43,103 nt of DNA from Saprospiraceae bacterium (GTDB lineage: Bacteria > Bacteroidota > Bacteroidia > Chitinophagales > Saprospiraceae): contig JAHDBJ010000040.1 of NCBI GenBank assembly GCA_020630435.1, positions 1 through 43,103 on the forward strand. The letters are read 5' to 3'. Below, one piece after another: positions 1 through 9,247 of this stretch (its first letter is position 1; each line of letters opens with the position of its first letter). The position numbers were made by a program, and so were the translations under genes. Under the pieces are notes generated by a model. That model made no database searches, had not been told where the DNA came from, and was given only the letters and a program-made list of their open reading frames with translations.

Positions 1-230
1 AACTGCTTTCACAATTCTTGCCTAGTTTTCATTCAGACTTTTTAAACAACTTCATGATCTGTAATCAAATAATAAAACATTTTAGGTTAATATATTATGA
101 ACTATGTTTTCAATTTTTTATCTATAATTCGTAGATTTTTATCTGATTAATAGGAATTTATATTTCCTTTCCCTTTTTTTGCTGTAAAAGTCAAAATTGT
201 AAAAGTTTTAAGTGTCAAAAATCGGCAATT

Positions 231-1631
231 ATGAACGAAGCCAATAAGGAGAAAAAAACAGTAGTGAAACAGGAAAGACTCAATCGTAATTTTTGGAGTT
301 TTCTGGATTCGCTTAATGAGTTTTTCAAAGATCTTATCGATTTAAGAGATGGTTTAGACAAAGTAGGGACAATCGAAAATATTAAAAATAATCGAAGGAT
401 GCGAGGGGCAAATGCTTGGTTATTAATGTGTTCGATTATGGTCGCTTCAATTGGTCTTGATTTGAATTCAACGGCAGTAATCATTGGAGCCATGCTTATT
501 TCTCCGTTAATGTCTCCGATACTTGGTATTGGTCTGGCTATCGGAATTAACGATAGGGAAACGTTAATTACCTCTCTAAATCATTTTGGTATTTCAATAG
601 CAATAGCAATTGTTACGAGTTTTATTTATTTCTACTTAACACCATTTGGCAATGAGACGGATGAAATACTTGCTAGAACCTCTCCAAACCTTCTAGATGG
701 ACTTGTTGCTGTCTTTGGAGGTATTGCAGGGATTGTATCAATGTCAAGGATAGATAAATCGAATGCGATACCAGGTGTAGCTATTGCAACGGCATTAATG
801 CCACCGATTTGTGTTGCAGGTTATGGCTTAGCGAATGGGAATTGGCTTTTCTTCTTTAATGCCTTTTACTTATTTTTCTTAAACTCGTTTTTTATTGTAA
901 TATCAACCTATTTAGTTGTTCGCTTTTTGAGATTTCCAGTCAAAGCCTATGTTAATAGAAAGACCCAACAAAAGACAAATCTCATTATCTTAGGGTTTTC
1001 TTTACTAATGGTGATTCCAAGTATCTTAATTCTACGTCGAGTATTTAAAGAATTTAACCGTACCAAAGAAGCAAAAGTATTTGCAGAAGAATATTTTAAT
1101 ACCAATAATAGATTCTGTGTAGGAGAACCTATATTCCTAGAAGTGGATTCGACGATTACATACAGAATTGTGGGAACACCAATTTCAGATGATTCTCTAC
1201 ACATGATAGAAGAAGAATTGCTGAACTATGGTTATATAAAGGATTATAATTTGAACATTATACAAAATAATGGAATAGGCACAAAAGAATGGAAAAAACT
1301 GGAGGATAGAATATCAGGTGTTCAAGGAGAATTAAGTAAAAAAATACAGATAGCAAAGCAAGTCGAAAACACCAAGGATATAGAAATACAACAATTGAAA
1401 CAAACTATCGATAGCCTTCGGAACATTCTCCCCGTTCAGTCTATACCTGAAGAAGCAAGTATATTATTTCCTAATTTAAAAAGTATTGATATTACGAAAA
1501 GTAGTGTAAATGAAACTCCTATACTTTTAGTAAAATGGAAAACGGCTAACCGTTTAAATAAATCGAATCAAGCCAAATTAATGAAGTATGTAAAAATGAG
1601 AGTAGGATTAGATACACTTGTGGTATATTAA
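231..1631 (+). CDS. DUF389 domain integral membrane protein
   Basis: Multi-pass inner-membrane protein of the DUF389 family, whose function is not established. The family core lies at about residues 55-235: a hydrophobic block rich in Gly, Ser and Pro (about 60-105, including the segment IIGAMLISPLMSPILGIG) followed by further membrane helices to about residue 228, with one more helix near 250-270. The C-terminal third is soluble; residues about 365-400 are charged with heptad-like spacing, suggesting a short coiled coil. The ATG at 231 is the only start that keeps the charged N-terminal segment before the first helix. It stands alone, with an orphan kinase gene 142 bases downstream. The family call is firm; role and substrate are unknown. 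Confidence 0.88.
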   Translation: MNEANKEKKTVVKQERLNRNFWSFLDSLNEFFKDLIDLRDGLDKVGTIENIKNNRRMRGANAWLLMCSIMVASIGLDLNSTAVIIGAMLISPLMSPILGIGLAIGINDRETLITSLNHFGISIAIAIVTSFIYFYLTPFGNETDEILARTSPNLLDGLVAVFGGIAGIVSMSRIDKSNAIPGVAIATALMPPICVAGYGLANGNWLFFFNAFYLFFLNSFFIVISTYLVVRFLRFPVKAYVNRKTQQKTNLIILGFSLLMVIPSILILRRVFKEFNRTKEAKVFAEEYFNTNNRFCVGEPIFLEVDSTITYRIVGTPISDDSLHMIEEELLNYGYIKDYNLNIIQNNGIGTKEWKKLEDRISGVQGELSKKIQIAKQVENTKDIEIQQLKQTIDSLRNILPVQSIPEEASILFPNLKSIDITKSSVNETPILLVKWKTANRLNKSNQAKLMKYVKMRVGLDTLVVY

Positions 1632-1773
1632 CCCATAAATCAAGAGATTATGGAATCATATTAGTACTTATCTGCAAAAATACTACTGGGCAATTAAGTA
1701 AGAATTTTGTAAAGTAAATGCGTTTTTTCATTTATATTGGGGGGGATTTATTAACCTAAACCTAGAATGTCGG

Positions 1774-4155
1774 ATGAAAAAGAAATTGATTACCCTTCTT
1801 TTGGCTTGTAGTTGTATTACATTAAATGCTGAAAATATTGATAGCCTCTATCAAATCGTTAAAACAACAGAAAACGATTCTTTGAAAGCCTATAAATTTA
1901 GAGATTTAGCTCTTACTATTATTGAAAATGATATTGATAGAATAGATGAAGTGTTGTCAGATTTTGAAACATTTACAAAAAAATCTAGTGATAAAACCTC
2001 TGCTTTTGCTTGTTATTATGAAGCTAAAGGCGAATGGGAAAGACGCAAAGGGAATGGCAAAATGGCCGTAGAACTTTTTAAAAAGGCACTCCCGCTTTAC
2101 ATAGAAAATGGAGATTTAAGATCAGAGACTGAATTGAATGGTAATTTAGGTTTTACCTATCATCAGGCAGGTGATATACAAGCGGGACTCAAATATGTAG
2201 AAAAAGCAGTACAACAATCCAAAAAACTAGGAGATCCTCGTGTTGAAGCTAGAGCAATTGATGATTTGGGATCGTTACACCGTTCTCTGGGGAATACCAA
2301 TAAATCTATAGAGTATACCAACCAAGCTCTAGCAATTTACAGAGAGCATAATTGTTGTCTTCGAGAACAAGTGATAACAACCTATAATCTCGTCACGGTC
2401 ATAGCAGACAAAAATCCTAAAGCAGCGATTGATTCGTTGATTAAACTGGATAAAATTGCACAAGAAAATGACTTCTTTTATGTAGGGAATTTTATTCTCA
2501 ACCAATTGGCAGCATCTTTAATCGAAAATGGGGATATGAAAGAAGGACTTAAGTATTCCTATAAAGCTGCGGAAGCTGCTAAAAAACAAAATAATCTACA
2601 ACAATTAGCTATCGCATACCGCTCACTAGGAAATTGTTTCAGCATTATTCAAGACGATGGAAAAGCTGATCAATATTTTAGCCAAGCAGTAACCATAGTC
2701 GATACTGCTGGATTAAATGATATTCGAACTTTTGTAGTTTCAGATGTTTCTACTTTTTATACACAAAAAGGTGATTATGATAAAGCTAGGGCAATCACAG
2801 AAAAATCATTGGCGATTGCCACAGAACAAGACATGAAAATGGATATGTCTATTCTTCAAATAAACTTAGGAGACATCTATATGAAAACCAATGCACCCAA
2901 TAAGGCAAAAGAATTATATAATAAAACTGTGAAAATGGATGTCATTGATACGGATGTAAAATATGCTAAAACAGGTTTAGCGGATCTAGCCTTGAAAAAT
3001 AAGGACTATTCTAAGGCAATAGACTATGCAAAGGAAACATTGACGTATGGTCAAGAAACGGGGGCAAACGATATGGTGGATTTATCTTCTTATACACTTT
3101 ATGAAGCCTATAAAAATACAGGACGCTCTGATTTAGCCTTAAAATTCTACGAAATGAATACAGCGATCAAGCAGAAAATGCTAAATGAAAAAAATATTCG
3201 AGAAGCAACAGCAAAAGAATTATCCTATCAGTTTGAAGAAGAAAAAAAACAAATAGAATTTGAACAAGCCAAACAAGAAGCCATTTATGCTACAGATTTA
3301 AAACGTCAAAAAACGCAAAGAAATGCTTTTATAGGAGCTTTTGCTGGTGTGGCATTACTAGCATTCTTATTATATCGAAGCTATCGAATCAAACAAAAAA
3401 GTAATCAAGCCTTAGAAGAGAAAAATGCACTAATTACCACACAAAAAGAAGAACTAGAAAATTTAAACTATACGAAAGATCGGATTTTTGCCATCATTGG
3501 GCATGATCTTCGAAAACCTGCCATTGCTTTTAGAGGGATTACTAAAAAAATCAATTACCTCATTAAAAAAGAACGTTTTGATGATCTAGCAGCTCTAGGA
3601 GAAAGTCTAGAAGAAGATGCCTTTGCACTCAATTCCCTAACAGATAATCTACTAAATTGGGCATTATCTCAAAAAGATATGGTCTCCTACAATCCCGAAA
3701 AAGTTTATTTGAAAGATGTTGCAGAAGAATTAGCTCCTTTATTTAAAAGGCTTGCCAGAGACAAACAGATTAATTTTAAAACAGATATACCAGAAGATAT
3801 GAGCGTACTAGCAGATAAAAATGCCTTGCTGACCATCATGAGAAATTTAATTGATAATGCAGTAAAATTTACCGCAGAAGGTGGAGATATTACAGTAAGT
3901 GCAGAACAAAAAGATGGAGATGTTATTACTAAAATTTCGGATACAGGGGTAGGAATGCCTAAAGAAAAATTGAAGGATTTATTTGTTATGAAAAAAGGAA
4001 AAACAGAGCGAGGAACAGCAGGAGAAAAAGGTACAGGGCTAGGACTTTCTCTAGTAAATGAGTTGGTGAAAATAAATAAAGGAATTATCGAAGTAAGCAG
4101 CCAACTTGGTAAAGGAACAACATTTAATATTCAATTGCCTAAGGTGGCGGCTTGA
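1774..4155 (+). CDS. TPR-containing membrane sensor histidine kinase
   Basis: Sensor kinase with a signal peptide (residues 1-19), a long tetratricopeptide-repeat region (about 75-430) predicted to be periplasmic, a coiled-coil stretch, one membrane helix (about 517-534), then the kinase core. The phosphoacceptor is His577 in IIGHDLRKP. The ATPase domain shows the N-box NLIDNAVKFT (about 691-700), the G1 box DTGVGMP (about 723) and the G2 box GTGLGLSL (about 754). These are complete HisKA and HATPase_c elements, so it should be active. No response regulator is adjacent: the neighbours are DUF389 and, 10 bases away and convergent, an M1-like gene. This TPR-kinase architecture is common in Bacteroidota; the signal and the partner regulator are unknown. 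Confidence 0.93.
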   Translation: MKKKLITLLLACSCITLNAENIDSLYQIVKTTENDSLKAYKFRDLALTIIENDIDRIDEVLSDFETFTKKSSDKTSAFACYYEAKGEWERRKGNGKMAVELFKKALPLYIENGDLRSETELNGNLGFTYHQAGDIQAGLKYVEKAVQQSKKLGDPRVEARAIDDLGSLHRSLGNTNKSIEYTNQALAIYREHNCCLREQVITTYNLVTVIADKNPKAAIDSLIKLDKIAQENDFFYVGNFILNQLAASLIENGDMKEGLKYSYKAAEAAKKQNNLQQLAIAYRSLGNCFSIIQDDGKADQYFSQAVTIVDTAGLNDIRTFVVSDVSTFYTQKGDYDKARAITEKSLAIATEQDMKMDMSILQINLGDIYMKTNAPNKAKELYNKTVKMDVIDTDVKYAKTGLADLALKNKDYSKAIDYAKETLTYGQETGANDMVDLSSYTLYEAYKNTGRSDLALKFYEMNTAIKQKMLNEKNIREATAKELSYQFEEEKKQIEFEQAKQEAIYATDLKRQKTQRNAFIGAFAGVALLAFLLYRSYRIKQKSNQALEEKNALITTQKEELENLNYTKDRIFAIIGHDLRKPAIAFRGITKKINYLIKKERFDDLAALGESLEEDAFALNSLTDNLLNWALSQKDMVSYNPEKVYLKDVAEELAPLFKRLARDKQINFKTDIPEDMSVLADKNALLTIMRNLIDNAVKFTAEGGDITVSAEQKDGDVITKISDTGVGMPKEKLKDLFVMKKGKTERGTAGEKGTGLGLSLVNELVKINKGIIEVSSQLGKGTTFNIQLPKVAA

Positions 4156-4164
4156 TGAACTTTT

Positions 4165-5595
4165 TTATCTAAAAAATGATCGTATTTTCCTAAAAATAAA
4201 TCGAAGCATTAAAAACAATAAAAAAAGAATAAACAAACATACTAAGGCTGCTCCTATAAGATATACATTGAAATAAGGTACTTTCTTTTTGAGTATCTTG
4301 TATTCATCTAGATCTAATGTTTTAAAAATATTTTCTTCAATATCTTGAATGACAGATTGTTCTATTCCAATACTTTTTAAACTAGTAATTAATGCCTGAT
4401 ACCCATCTTCTGTTTGTCCTAATTTAGGGAAGACCGTTTGAATAAGTTCTAGCATTTTTTGTTCACCTATTTTTTCTTCAAGTAATAATAATTGAAACGA
4501 ACCAATAGAATAACGATGACTACCATTAATTTCGCCGATTTTTTTCACTTGATCTAAGCGCACAAAGTTTTCTTTGACAAAAGGTAAACGAAAATAATGA
4601 AGAATGAATATTTTAGGATTATTGGCAATCCAATACTTTAAGCTATAATACTCGGCAAAAGATTCCAAATAAAACCAAAAAAGATTAGAATGGGGTTTGT
4701 AAATATCACCAAATAAATAATGAGCAACTTCATGTGCCATTATGTGTTCAGTCATAATGTTATTTTTTACATTAGCTCTAGTAGAAACAATTGTAGGGTA
4801 GGTTGTAAAACCACCCCAGCCTTGTTTGCCTGAAGGAATATTCGCTAAAATAAACTTAGCAGGCATTTTTATATTGGTATGCGATTCATAATAGGTTTTT
4901 ATTTTAGAAAATATTTCTTCTAACCCTTGCCTATCTTTAGGATTAGGAACATTTATATACGTTGCATATTGTCCTTCTTCCCATTCAAAATTTCCTGCTA
5001 TCAGCATTAAATATTCGCTAGGAGTATCGCTATAAAAACGACTTCCACTTTTTTGGGGGACTCCTTGAGCAAGATATATATTATCACAATCACAAGTCAC
5101 CGTAAAGTCATAACGATAAGGATGTTTACGAGAATGAAAGGGTAGGGGATGTTTTTTTTGCATTAGAGTAGGATACCATTTGGATTGCTCACTAGCTCGA
5201 AAAATACTAGAAGTTTTAACCATTAATCCTTTGTAATCTTTTTGGTAAGTTCCAGCTTCAAAAGATAGATACTCACCTCTAACTGTAATGTGAATATTAT
5301 CGGATAAACGAAGCCCCTTTTCGAGTGGAATTTCGAATACATTACAATTGTAACAGTTATTATCTAAGCTATCAAAGTCAATTTTTTTATCATTGAGTTT
5401 AATAGAGGTTACCCAATAATTATTATTCAACGTAAAAAGAATACTCGTATCGGAAGATGCATAATTAGAAATTATAAACGTTCCATTAATGGTATTTTTT
5501 GATAAGTTAATATCAATATCTCCTGCCAACTTTGTATCCTGTCCACTTACGTAGAAAAAAGAAAACAGCATTATTAATGTTAATATATTTTTCAT
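4165..5595 (-). CDS. M1-like (gluzincin) metallopeptidase with C-terminal membrane anchor
   Basis: Exported peptidase-like protein: signal peptide (about 1-18), an N-terminal beta-rich half resembling the M1 aminopeptidase N-domain, and a zinc site HEVAH at 288-292 followed after exactly 18 residues by Glu311 within YLESFAEYYS. This HExxH-x18-E spacing is that of family M1. Where M1 aminopeptidases carry the substrate-binding GAMEN motif, this protein has GWGGF (about 257-261), so aminopeptidase specificity is doubtful. Residues about 443-465 form a membrane helix followed by basic residues, giving a C-terminal anchor. It lies 27 bases downstream of a full-length paralogue on the same strand, a tandem duplication and probable operon. 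Metallopeptidase fold is likely; substrate is unknown. Confidence 0.82.
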   Translation of the reverse strand: MKNILTLIMLFSFFYVSGQDTKLAGDIDINLSKNTINGTFIISNYASSDTSILFTLNNNYWVTSIKLNDKKIDFDSLDNNCYNCNVFEIPLEKGLRLSDNIHITVRGEYLSFEAGTYQKDYKGLMVKTSSIFRASEQSKWYPTLMQKKHPLPFHSRKHPYRYDFTVTCDCDNIYLAQGVPQKSGSRFYSDTPSEYLMLIAGNFEWEEGQYATYINVPNPKDRQGLEEIFSKIKTYYESHTNIKMPAKFILANIPSGKQGWGGFTTYPTIVSTRANVKNNIMTEHIMAHEVAHYLFGDIYKPHSNLFWFYLESFAEYYSLKYWIANNPKIFILHYFRLPFVKENFVRLDQVKKIGEINGSHRYSIGSFQLLLLEEKIGEQKMLELIQTVFPKLGQTEDGYQALITSLKSIGIEQSVIQDIEENIFKTLDLDEYKILKKKVPYFNVYLIGAALVCLFILFLLFLMLRFIFRKIRSFFR

Positions 5596-5622
5596 GATAT
5601 TTGATTATTATTGTGTTAACCG

Positions 5623-6936
5623 TTATTTTAAAGTTTTGTATAAAGGGAGGTTAAATTTTTTAAAAATTTCATTTTCAATAAATTTAATTTTTTTCTGTTC
5701 AACTCCAATTTCTTGAAGACTTGAAATAAAAGCTAGATAACCATTTTCATTAGATTTTATTTTTGTAAAAACAACTTCAATAAGTTCTTGCATTTTGGAA
5801 TTGCCTATCTGCTGCTCTACTAACATCAGTTGTAAAGGTGCAATTCTATAGTAGTGTACGCTATTTATATCTTTACGTTTCCTTACTTTGTCTAATCTTA
5901 CAAAATGCTTTTTCCGTTTTTTTAACTTATAAAATCTATACTTGAATGTAAGTGGTATATATTCTTTTGAATATTTTAAACTATAATATTCTGCAAAAGA
6001 TTCTAGGTAGAACCAGTATAGGGTTGAATTTGGTTTGTAGTAATGACTAAAAAAATAATGGGCTATTTCGTGTGACATTAAACTTTTAGTAATCATGTTG
6101 TTTTTAACATCCTTTTTAGTAAATACAATAGTTGGATATGTTAAAAAGCCACCCCAGCCTTTTCGCCCAGAAGGGATACTAGCGATAGTGAACTTTGTTG
6201 TTATCTCTTTACCTGAAATTTGATGATAATATTGTTTGATATTAGCAATAGACTTTTCTAGTGCCTTTCGTTGTTTTTCATCGGGTATGTTAATATAATT
6301 CGCTTCTTTTCCAGTATGCGAGCTATAATTTCCTGCAATCAGCATAATATTATCAAGTGGATTTGCACTATGAAACCTACCTACACTTTTATCCACTTTC
6401 CAATCTCCTATATAAATATTTTGACAATCACAATTTGCTTTAAAGTCATAAGTATATAAGTATTTTGGAAAAAGTTTTGATTGATTATTATCATCAGAAA
6501 GCAAAACTGGATACCAAACGGTTTGCTCGCTTGCTCTGAGTATACCTGATGTTTTAGCAATTAATCCTTTATAATCACTAGGGTATTCTTCGGCATTAAA
6601 TGCTGCAAATTGTCCTTGTGTACGAATAGCAATTTTATCAGTAGAGTTTATTCCTTCTTGTACACTAATCTCATAGTAATGACAACCTGAACATTTTTCA
6701 TTGCTTTTATTGACTTCTATTGGTTGATTATTTAAGGTAACAATAGGTTTTTTATAAATATCATTTAGGGCAAATGTGATAGTATTTTTATTGACTTCAT
6801 AATTTGAAAGAATAAGATCAATGCTTAGTGTGTTTTCTTTTAAAGAAATATCAATATTTCCCGAAAGATGTGTTGTCTCGCCAGTCAAATAATAACAAGC
6901 AAATAAAAAAATAATAGCAAAAGTATTCCTTTTCAT
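5623..6936 (-). CDS. M1-like (gluzincin) metallopeptidase, soluble paralogue
   Basis: Tandem paralogue of the gene that follows it, sharing order and motifs: signal peptide (about 1-20), beta-rich N-terminal half, the segment GWGGF in place of the GAMEN motif of M1 aminopeptidases, then HEIAH at 289-293 and Glu312 after 18 residues. The protein stops at residue 437, exactly where its paralogue continues into a membrane helix and basic tail; translating past the stop shows no hidden helix, so the anchor is absent rather than frameshifted. It is therefore predicted to be periplasmic or secreted while the other is membrane-bound. It is first in the two-gene minus-strand unit. Zinc ligands are intact; activity and substrate are unknown. 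Confidence 0.8.
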   Translation of the reverse strand: MKRNTFAIIFLFACYYLTGETTHLSGNIDISLKENTLSIDLILSNYEVNKNTITFALNDIYKKPIVTLNNQPIEVNKSNEKCSGCHYYEISVQEGINSTDKIAIRTQGQFAAFNAEEYPSDYKGLIAKTSGILRASEQTVWYPVLLSDDNNQSKLFPKYLYTYDFKANCDCQNIYIGDWKVDKSVGRFHSANPLDNIMLIAGNYSSHTGKEANYINIPDEKQRKALEKSIANIKQYYHQISGKEITTKFTIASIPSGRKGWGGFLTYPTIVFTKKDVKNNMITKSLMSHEIAHYFFSHYYKPNSTLYWFYLESFAEYYSLKYSKEYIPLTFKYRFYKLKKRKKHFVRLDKVRKRKDINSVHYYRIAPLQLMLVEQQIGNSKMQELIEVVFTKIKSNENGYLAFISSLQEIGVEQKKIKFIENEIFKKFNLPLYKTLK

Positions 6937-6970
6937 CTTTTCTTAATTTTATAATGATTAAATGTTTGTG

Positions 6971-6994
6971 ATTACTTCAATAGTCTGAAGTAAT
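6971..6994 (-). terminator. hairpin downstream of the DUF4932-like gene
   Basis: Perfect 9-bp inverted repeat ATTACTTCA / TGAAGTAAT with a 6-base loop, just after the minus-strand gene ending at 7014 and before the M1-like gene starting at 6936. No T-run follows on the minus strand, so termination is uncertain; it could also be a regulatory site for the M1-like pair. Confidence 0.3.
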
Positions 6995-7013
6995 AGATTA
7001 TAGGGGGAGCGAA

Positions 7014-8216
7014 TTATTGATGGTATTTTTTTATCCAATCTAGCATATGAGGATACAAGGCTTTAATTTTAGGTTTTCCCTTGTCTTTATAAATACGGAT
7101 AAGTTCAGCATTAAAATCTTTGAAATGCTTAAATCCTCTAAAATCATTCATGAAAGTAGCTTGGATCTCAAGGATTTCATCAAGTTGTTTTTCTGGATAA
7201 GTATCAAGGGCATAGAGACTGAAAACGCCCCATGTCATATATTCATTAAAAGTTGACATTGGACTACGATACCCTTGTTTTTCTTCATTCCATTTTTTAT
7301 GATTAGGCATGACTTCTAGTAGCTGTTCTTTGAATTTATCCGATAAAGGATTGACATAATTATGATCTATCTCCGTAAAAACAATTCGAGCAGAGCGACT
7401 AGCAGCTATAATAAATTGTTTATCGTTGAGTGTATCTATATTAAAACGAGGGGCGTTCACAAACATGAAATTTTGCTTTGCCTGTCTTTTCTTATCCATA
7501 AAAGAAATCGTATTGTGAAACCCACCAGTTAAAGGAGAATGTATTATTCGGTAAGATTGTGCCTTATTATCGAATTTTTCTTCCAGCCAGTCTTGCATAT
7601 CTTCAAAGTCACATAGTTTATTATACTGGTTATTTATAGTAGAAAAAGTAGATTGATGGGTTTGATAAAAGGTCTTGAAATTAGATTTTTTGGCAAAATC
7701 TTCTATTAAATCTAAATGATCAGGAATCGAGAACGTCATACTTTTAACAAGAGAAAATAATATCGGATTGATACGAATAGTATTGTTTTGTATAATTTCG
7801 TTATCCTTATTAATATCATAATTTAGGGATAAGACCCTAATGCCTCCTAGTGTTTGTGTAAAATGTTGTGTTTGAAGCTTCGCATCAATTGCTTGTACTA
7901 AAGGATGCTGGGACAGCTTCGAAAAGTGTTGCTCAACAGCTTCATAGTAGACCGTTTTTTGATACAGAAGATTTTTATCATTTTGACAAGTTGATGTTAG
8001 TCCACAGGCAATATGCATTAATTCATATACTTCTGGATTTTCAACTACAATAGCATTGATGTATTGGTCTTCAATATTGACTGTGGGGGAAATTAGACCT
8101 ATTGCCTTATTTTGTATAAACTCAGGTTTGATAAAATATATCAAGCCTATTACCAAGATTAATAAAATAAAAAACAGCATAGTAAACCCAATGAATCTTA
8201 GGATTTTTTTGAACAT
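7014..8216 (-). CDS. Membrane-anchored protein resembling DUF4932 family
   Basis: An N-terminal membrane helix (about 9-31) anchors a roughly 365-residue extracytoplasmic domain. The sequence recalls the DUF4932 family of Bacteroidota, in which I remember a segment like HExxHxFVNP; here the matching region reads FTEIDHNYVNP, with Glu282 and His285 kept but Thr281 where the first His would be. If that alignment is right, the metal site is degenerate or uses other ligands. Two Cys near residues 71 and 77 could form a disulfide outside the cytoplasm. It sits upstream of the two M1-like genes on the same strand, separated by 77 bases and a hairpin. Family assignment is from memory and moderate; function is unknown. 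Confidence 0.6.
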   Translation of the reverse strand: MFKKILRFIGFTMLFFILLILVIGLIYFIKPEFIQNKAIGLISPTVNIEDQYINAIVVENPEVYELMHIACGLTSTCQNDKNLLYQKTVYYEAVEQHFSKLSQHPLVQAIDAKLQTQHFTQTLGGIRVLSLNYDINKDNEIIQNNTIRINPILFSLVKSMTFSIPDHLDLIEDFAKKSNFKTFYQTHQSTFSTINNQYNKLCDFEDMQDWLEEKFDNKAQSYRIIHSPLTGGFHNTISFMDKKRQAKQNFMFVNAPRFNIDTLNDKQFIIAASRSARIVFTEIDHNYVNPLSDKFKEQLLEVMPNHKKWNEEKQGYRSPMSTFNEYMTWGVFSLYALDTYPEKQLDEILEIQATFMNDFRGFKHFKDFNAELIRIYKDKGKPKIKALYPHMLDWIKKYHQ

Positions 8217-8566
8217 GATATGATTCTTTATTTAAAAAATACTTGTACGTAATAGGAAAGCTGTACATCAAAAGACAGAACGTTTTTTGAAAGGTTGCAA
8301 GAGGTTGAAAAATAATCTTAACAATACGATAAATAAGTAAATGAACCTAAAAAATGATATAATAACTTTTGTTAAATCTTTGATAATCAGGAGTTATTTT
8401 TTAGGCAATTATTTCAAATAAAATGCCCATCTACTTAATTGAAAACTAATTTAGAGTAAAAAAATCTTGTAAATCAATTAAATATGAGATCGTTTCCCAA
8501 TAAATAATAATTGTAGAATCATAAAGAAAACAAATACTTCCTAAAGTATTACAAATAGTAATTGAG
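8217..8566. other. gene-free stretch
   Basis: About 350 AT-rich bases between the DUF4932-like gene and the LytTR fragment. I read the minus strand in three frames for the missing LytTR half of the fragment and found only stop-riddled sequence with no recognisable LytTR motif. No promoter box matches TAnnTTTG exactly. Confidence 0.5.
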
Positions 8567-8806
8567 TTAGCTGGAATAATAAACAACGAAATTAAATTTC
8601 CAATATTTAGACAAGAAAGTAGCTATTCCAAATCCAAGACATATTAAAAATTTCCTTGATGGAATTTCAGCAATTCCAAATGGTTGGAAAATATACAGTA
8701 CAAAAACAACAAATAGACTTACTGTTAAAATAGTCTTGGGAGTACAAAACCGACTCTCTTCCTTAGGGAAAGGTTTATTTAATATTTTAAGTATTGAAAA
8801 AGACAT
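8567..8806 (-). pseudogene. truncated LytTR-type membrane regulator (N-terminal fragment)
   Basis: This 79-codon frame matches only the start of Bacteroidota membrane-bound LytTR regulators: a short cytoplasmic lead containing ILNKPFP, a membrane helix with LYIFQPFGI, and the beginning of a second helix around FLICLGFGIATFL. Family members run to roughly 250-300 residues with several helices and a C-terminal LytTR DNA-binding domain; here the frame ends after unrelated residues and no DNA-binding domain follows in any frame. It starts 8 bases after the DoxX-like gene, so the intact regulator was probably co-transcribed with it. I call it a remnant; a functional short membrane protein cannot be excluded. 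Confidence 0.6.
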
Positions 8807-8814
8807 GACGTTAA

Positions 8815-9174
8815 TTAAACAAAAACTTTACCATCATATATTCTCGAGATAGCAAGTAGAATTAAAGCAACGATAGCAGGAATATATTCTCCGTCTTGTA
8901 CGTTGAGGTGTGCAGCAAGCGCAAGTAAAAAATCAAAAAAGAAACCAGCATAAGCCCATTCTTTCAATAGTTTTGACTTTTTAGTAAGGATAGCGATTAC
9001 ACCTAGAATTTTTGCAATTGCCAATGGATAAACAATGAAAGTGGGAAATCCTAGCTTTGTAAAGATTGAACTAACCATATCATATTTAAATAGATACATT
9101 GATGCGGACATCAACATCATTAAACATAATAATCCTGTAACAACCCAATAAATAATTTTATTTCTCTTTTCCAT
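8815..9174 (-). CDS. DoxX-like family membrane protein
   Basis: Small four-helix membrane protein (119 residues) matching the DoxX-like family in length and in helix pattern (about 8-27, 43-62, 72-90, 97-113). The segment FPTFIVYPLAIAKILGVIAI is characteristic of this family. Some DoxX relatives are linked to quinone or thiol redox processes, but no function can be assigned to this one. It is followed after 8 bases by a LytTR-regulator fragment, suggesting a former two-gene operon, and preceded by a likely terminator that separates it from the upstream lipoprotein gene. Confidence 0.82.
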   Translation of the reverse strand: MEKRNKIIYWVVTGLLCLMMLMSASMYLFKYDMVSSIFTKLGFPTFIVYPLAIAKILGVIAILTKKSKLLKEWAYAGFFFDFLLALAAHLNVQDGEYIPAIVALILLAISRIYDGKVFV

Positions 9175-9206
9175 TTTATGAAATTTTTAATATTTAAAAA
9201 AGCATT

Positions 9207-9244
9207 CATGTCTTAAAATCACCTTGGAGTATGTTTAAGACATG
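9207..9244 (-). terminator. probable intrinsic terminator after lipoprotein gene
   Basis: Perfect 11-bp inverted repeat CATGTCTTAAA / TTTAAGACATG with a 16-base spacer, starting 3 bases after the stop codon of the minus-strand gene at 9248. On the minus strand a run of six T follows about 5 bases after the stem. The position fits termination; the long loop and displaced T-run lower confidence. Confidence 0.5.
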
Positions 9245-9247
9245 ACA

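Noticed and set aside
1-230. Possible features before the DUF389 gene
   Set aside because: AT-rich sequence without ORF, exact promoter box or hairpin that I can support.
8292-8301. AAGGTTGCAA here and its reverse complement near 42591-42600
   Set aside because: A shared 10-mer in a 43-kb AT-rich window is easily due to chance and its surroundings do not match.
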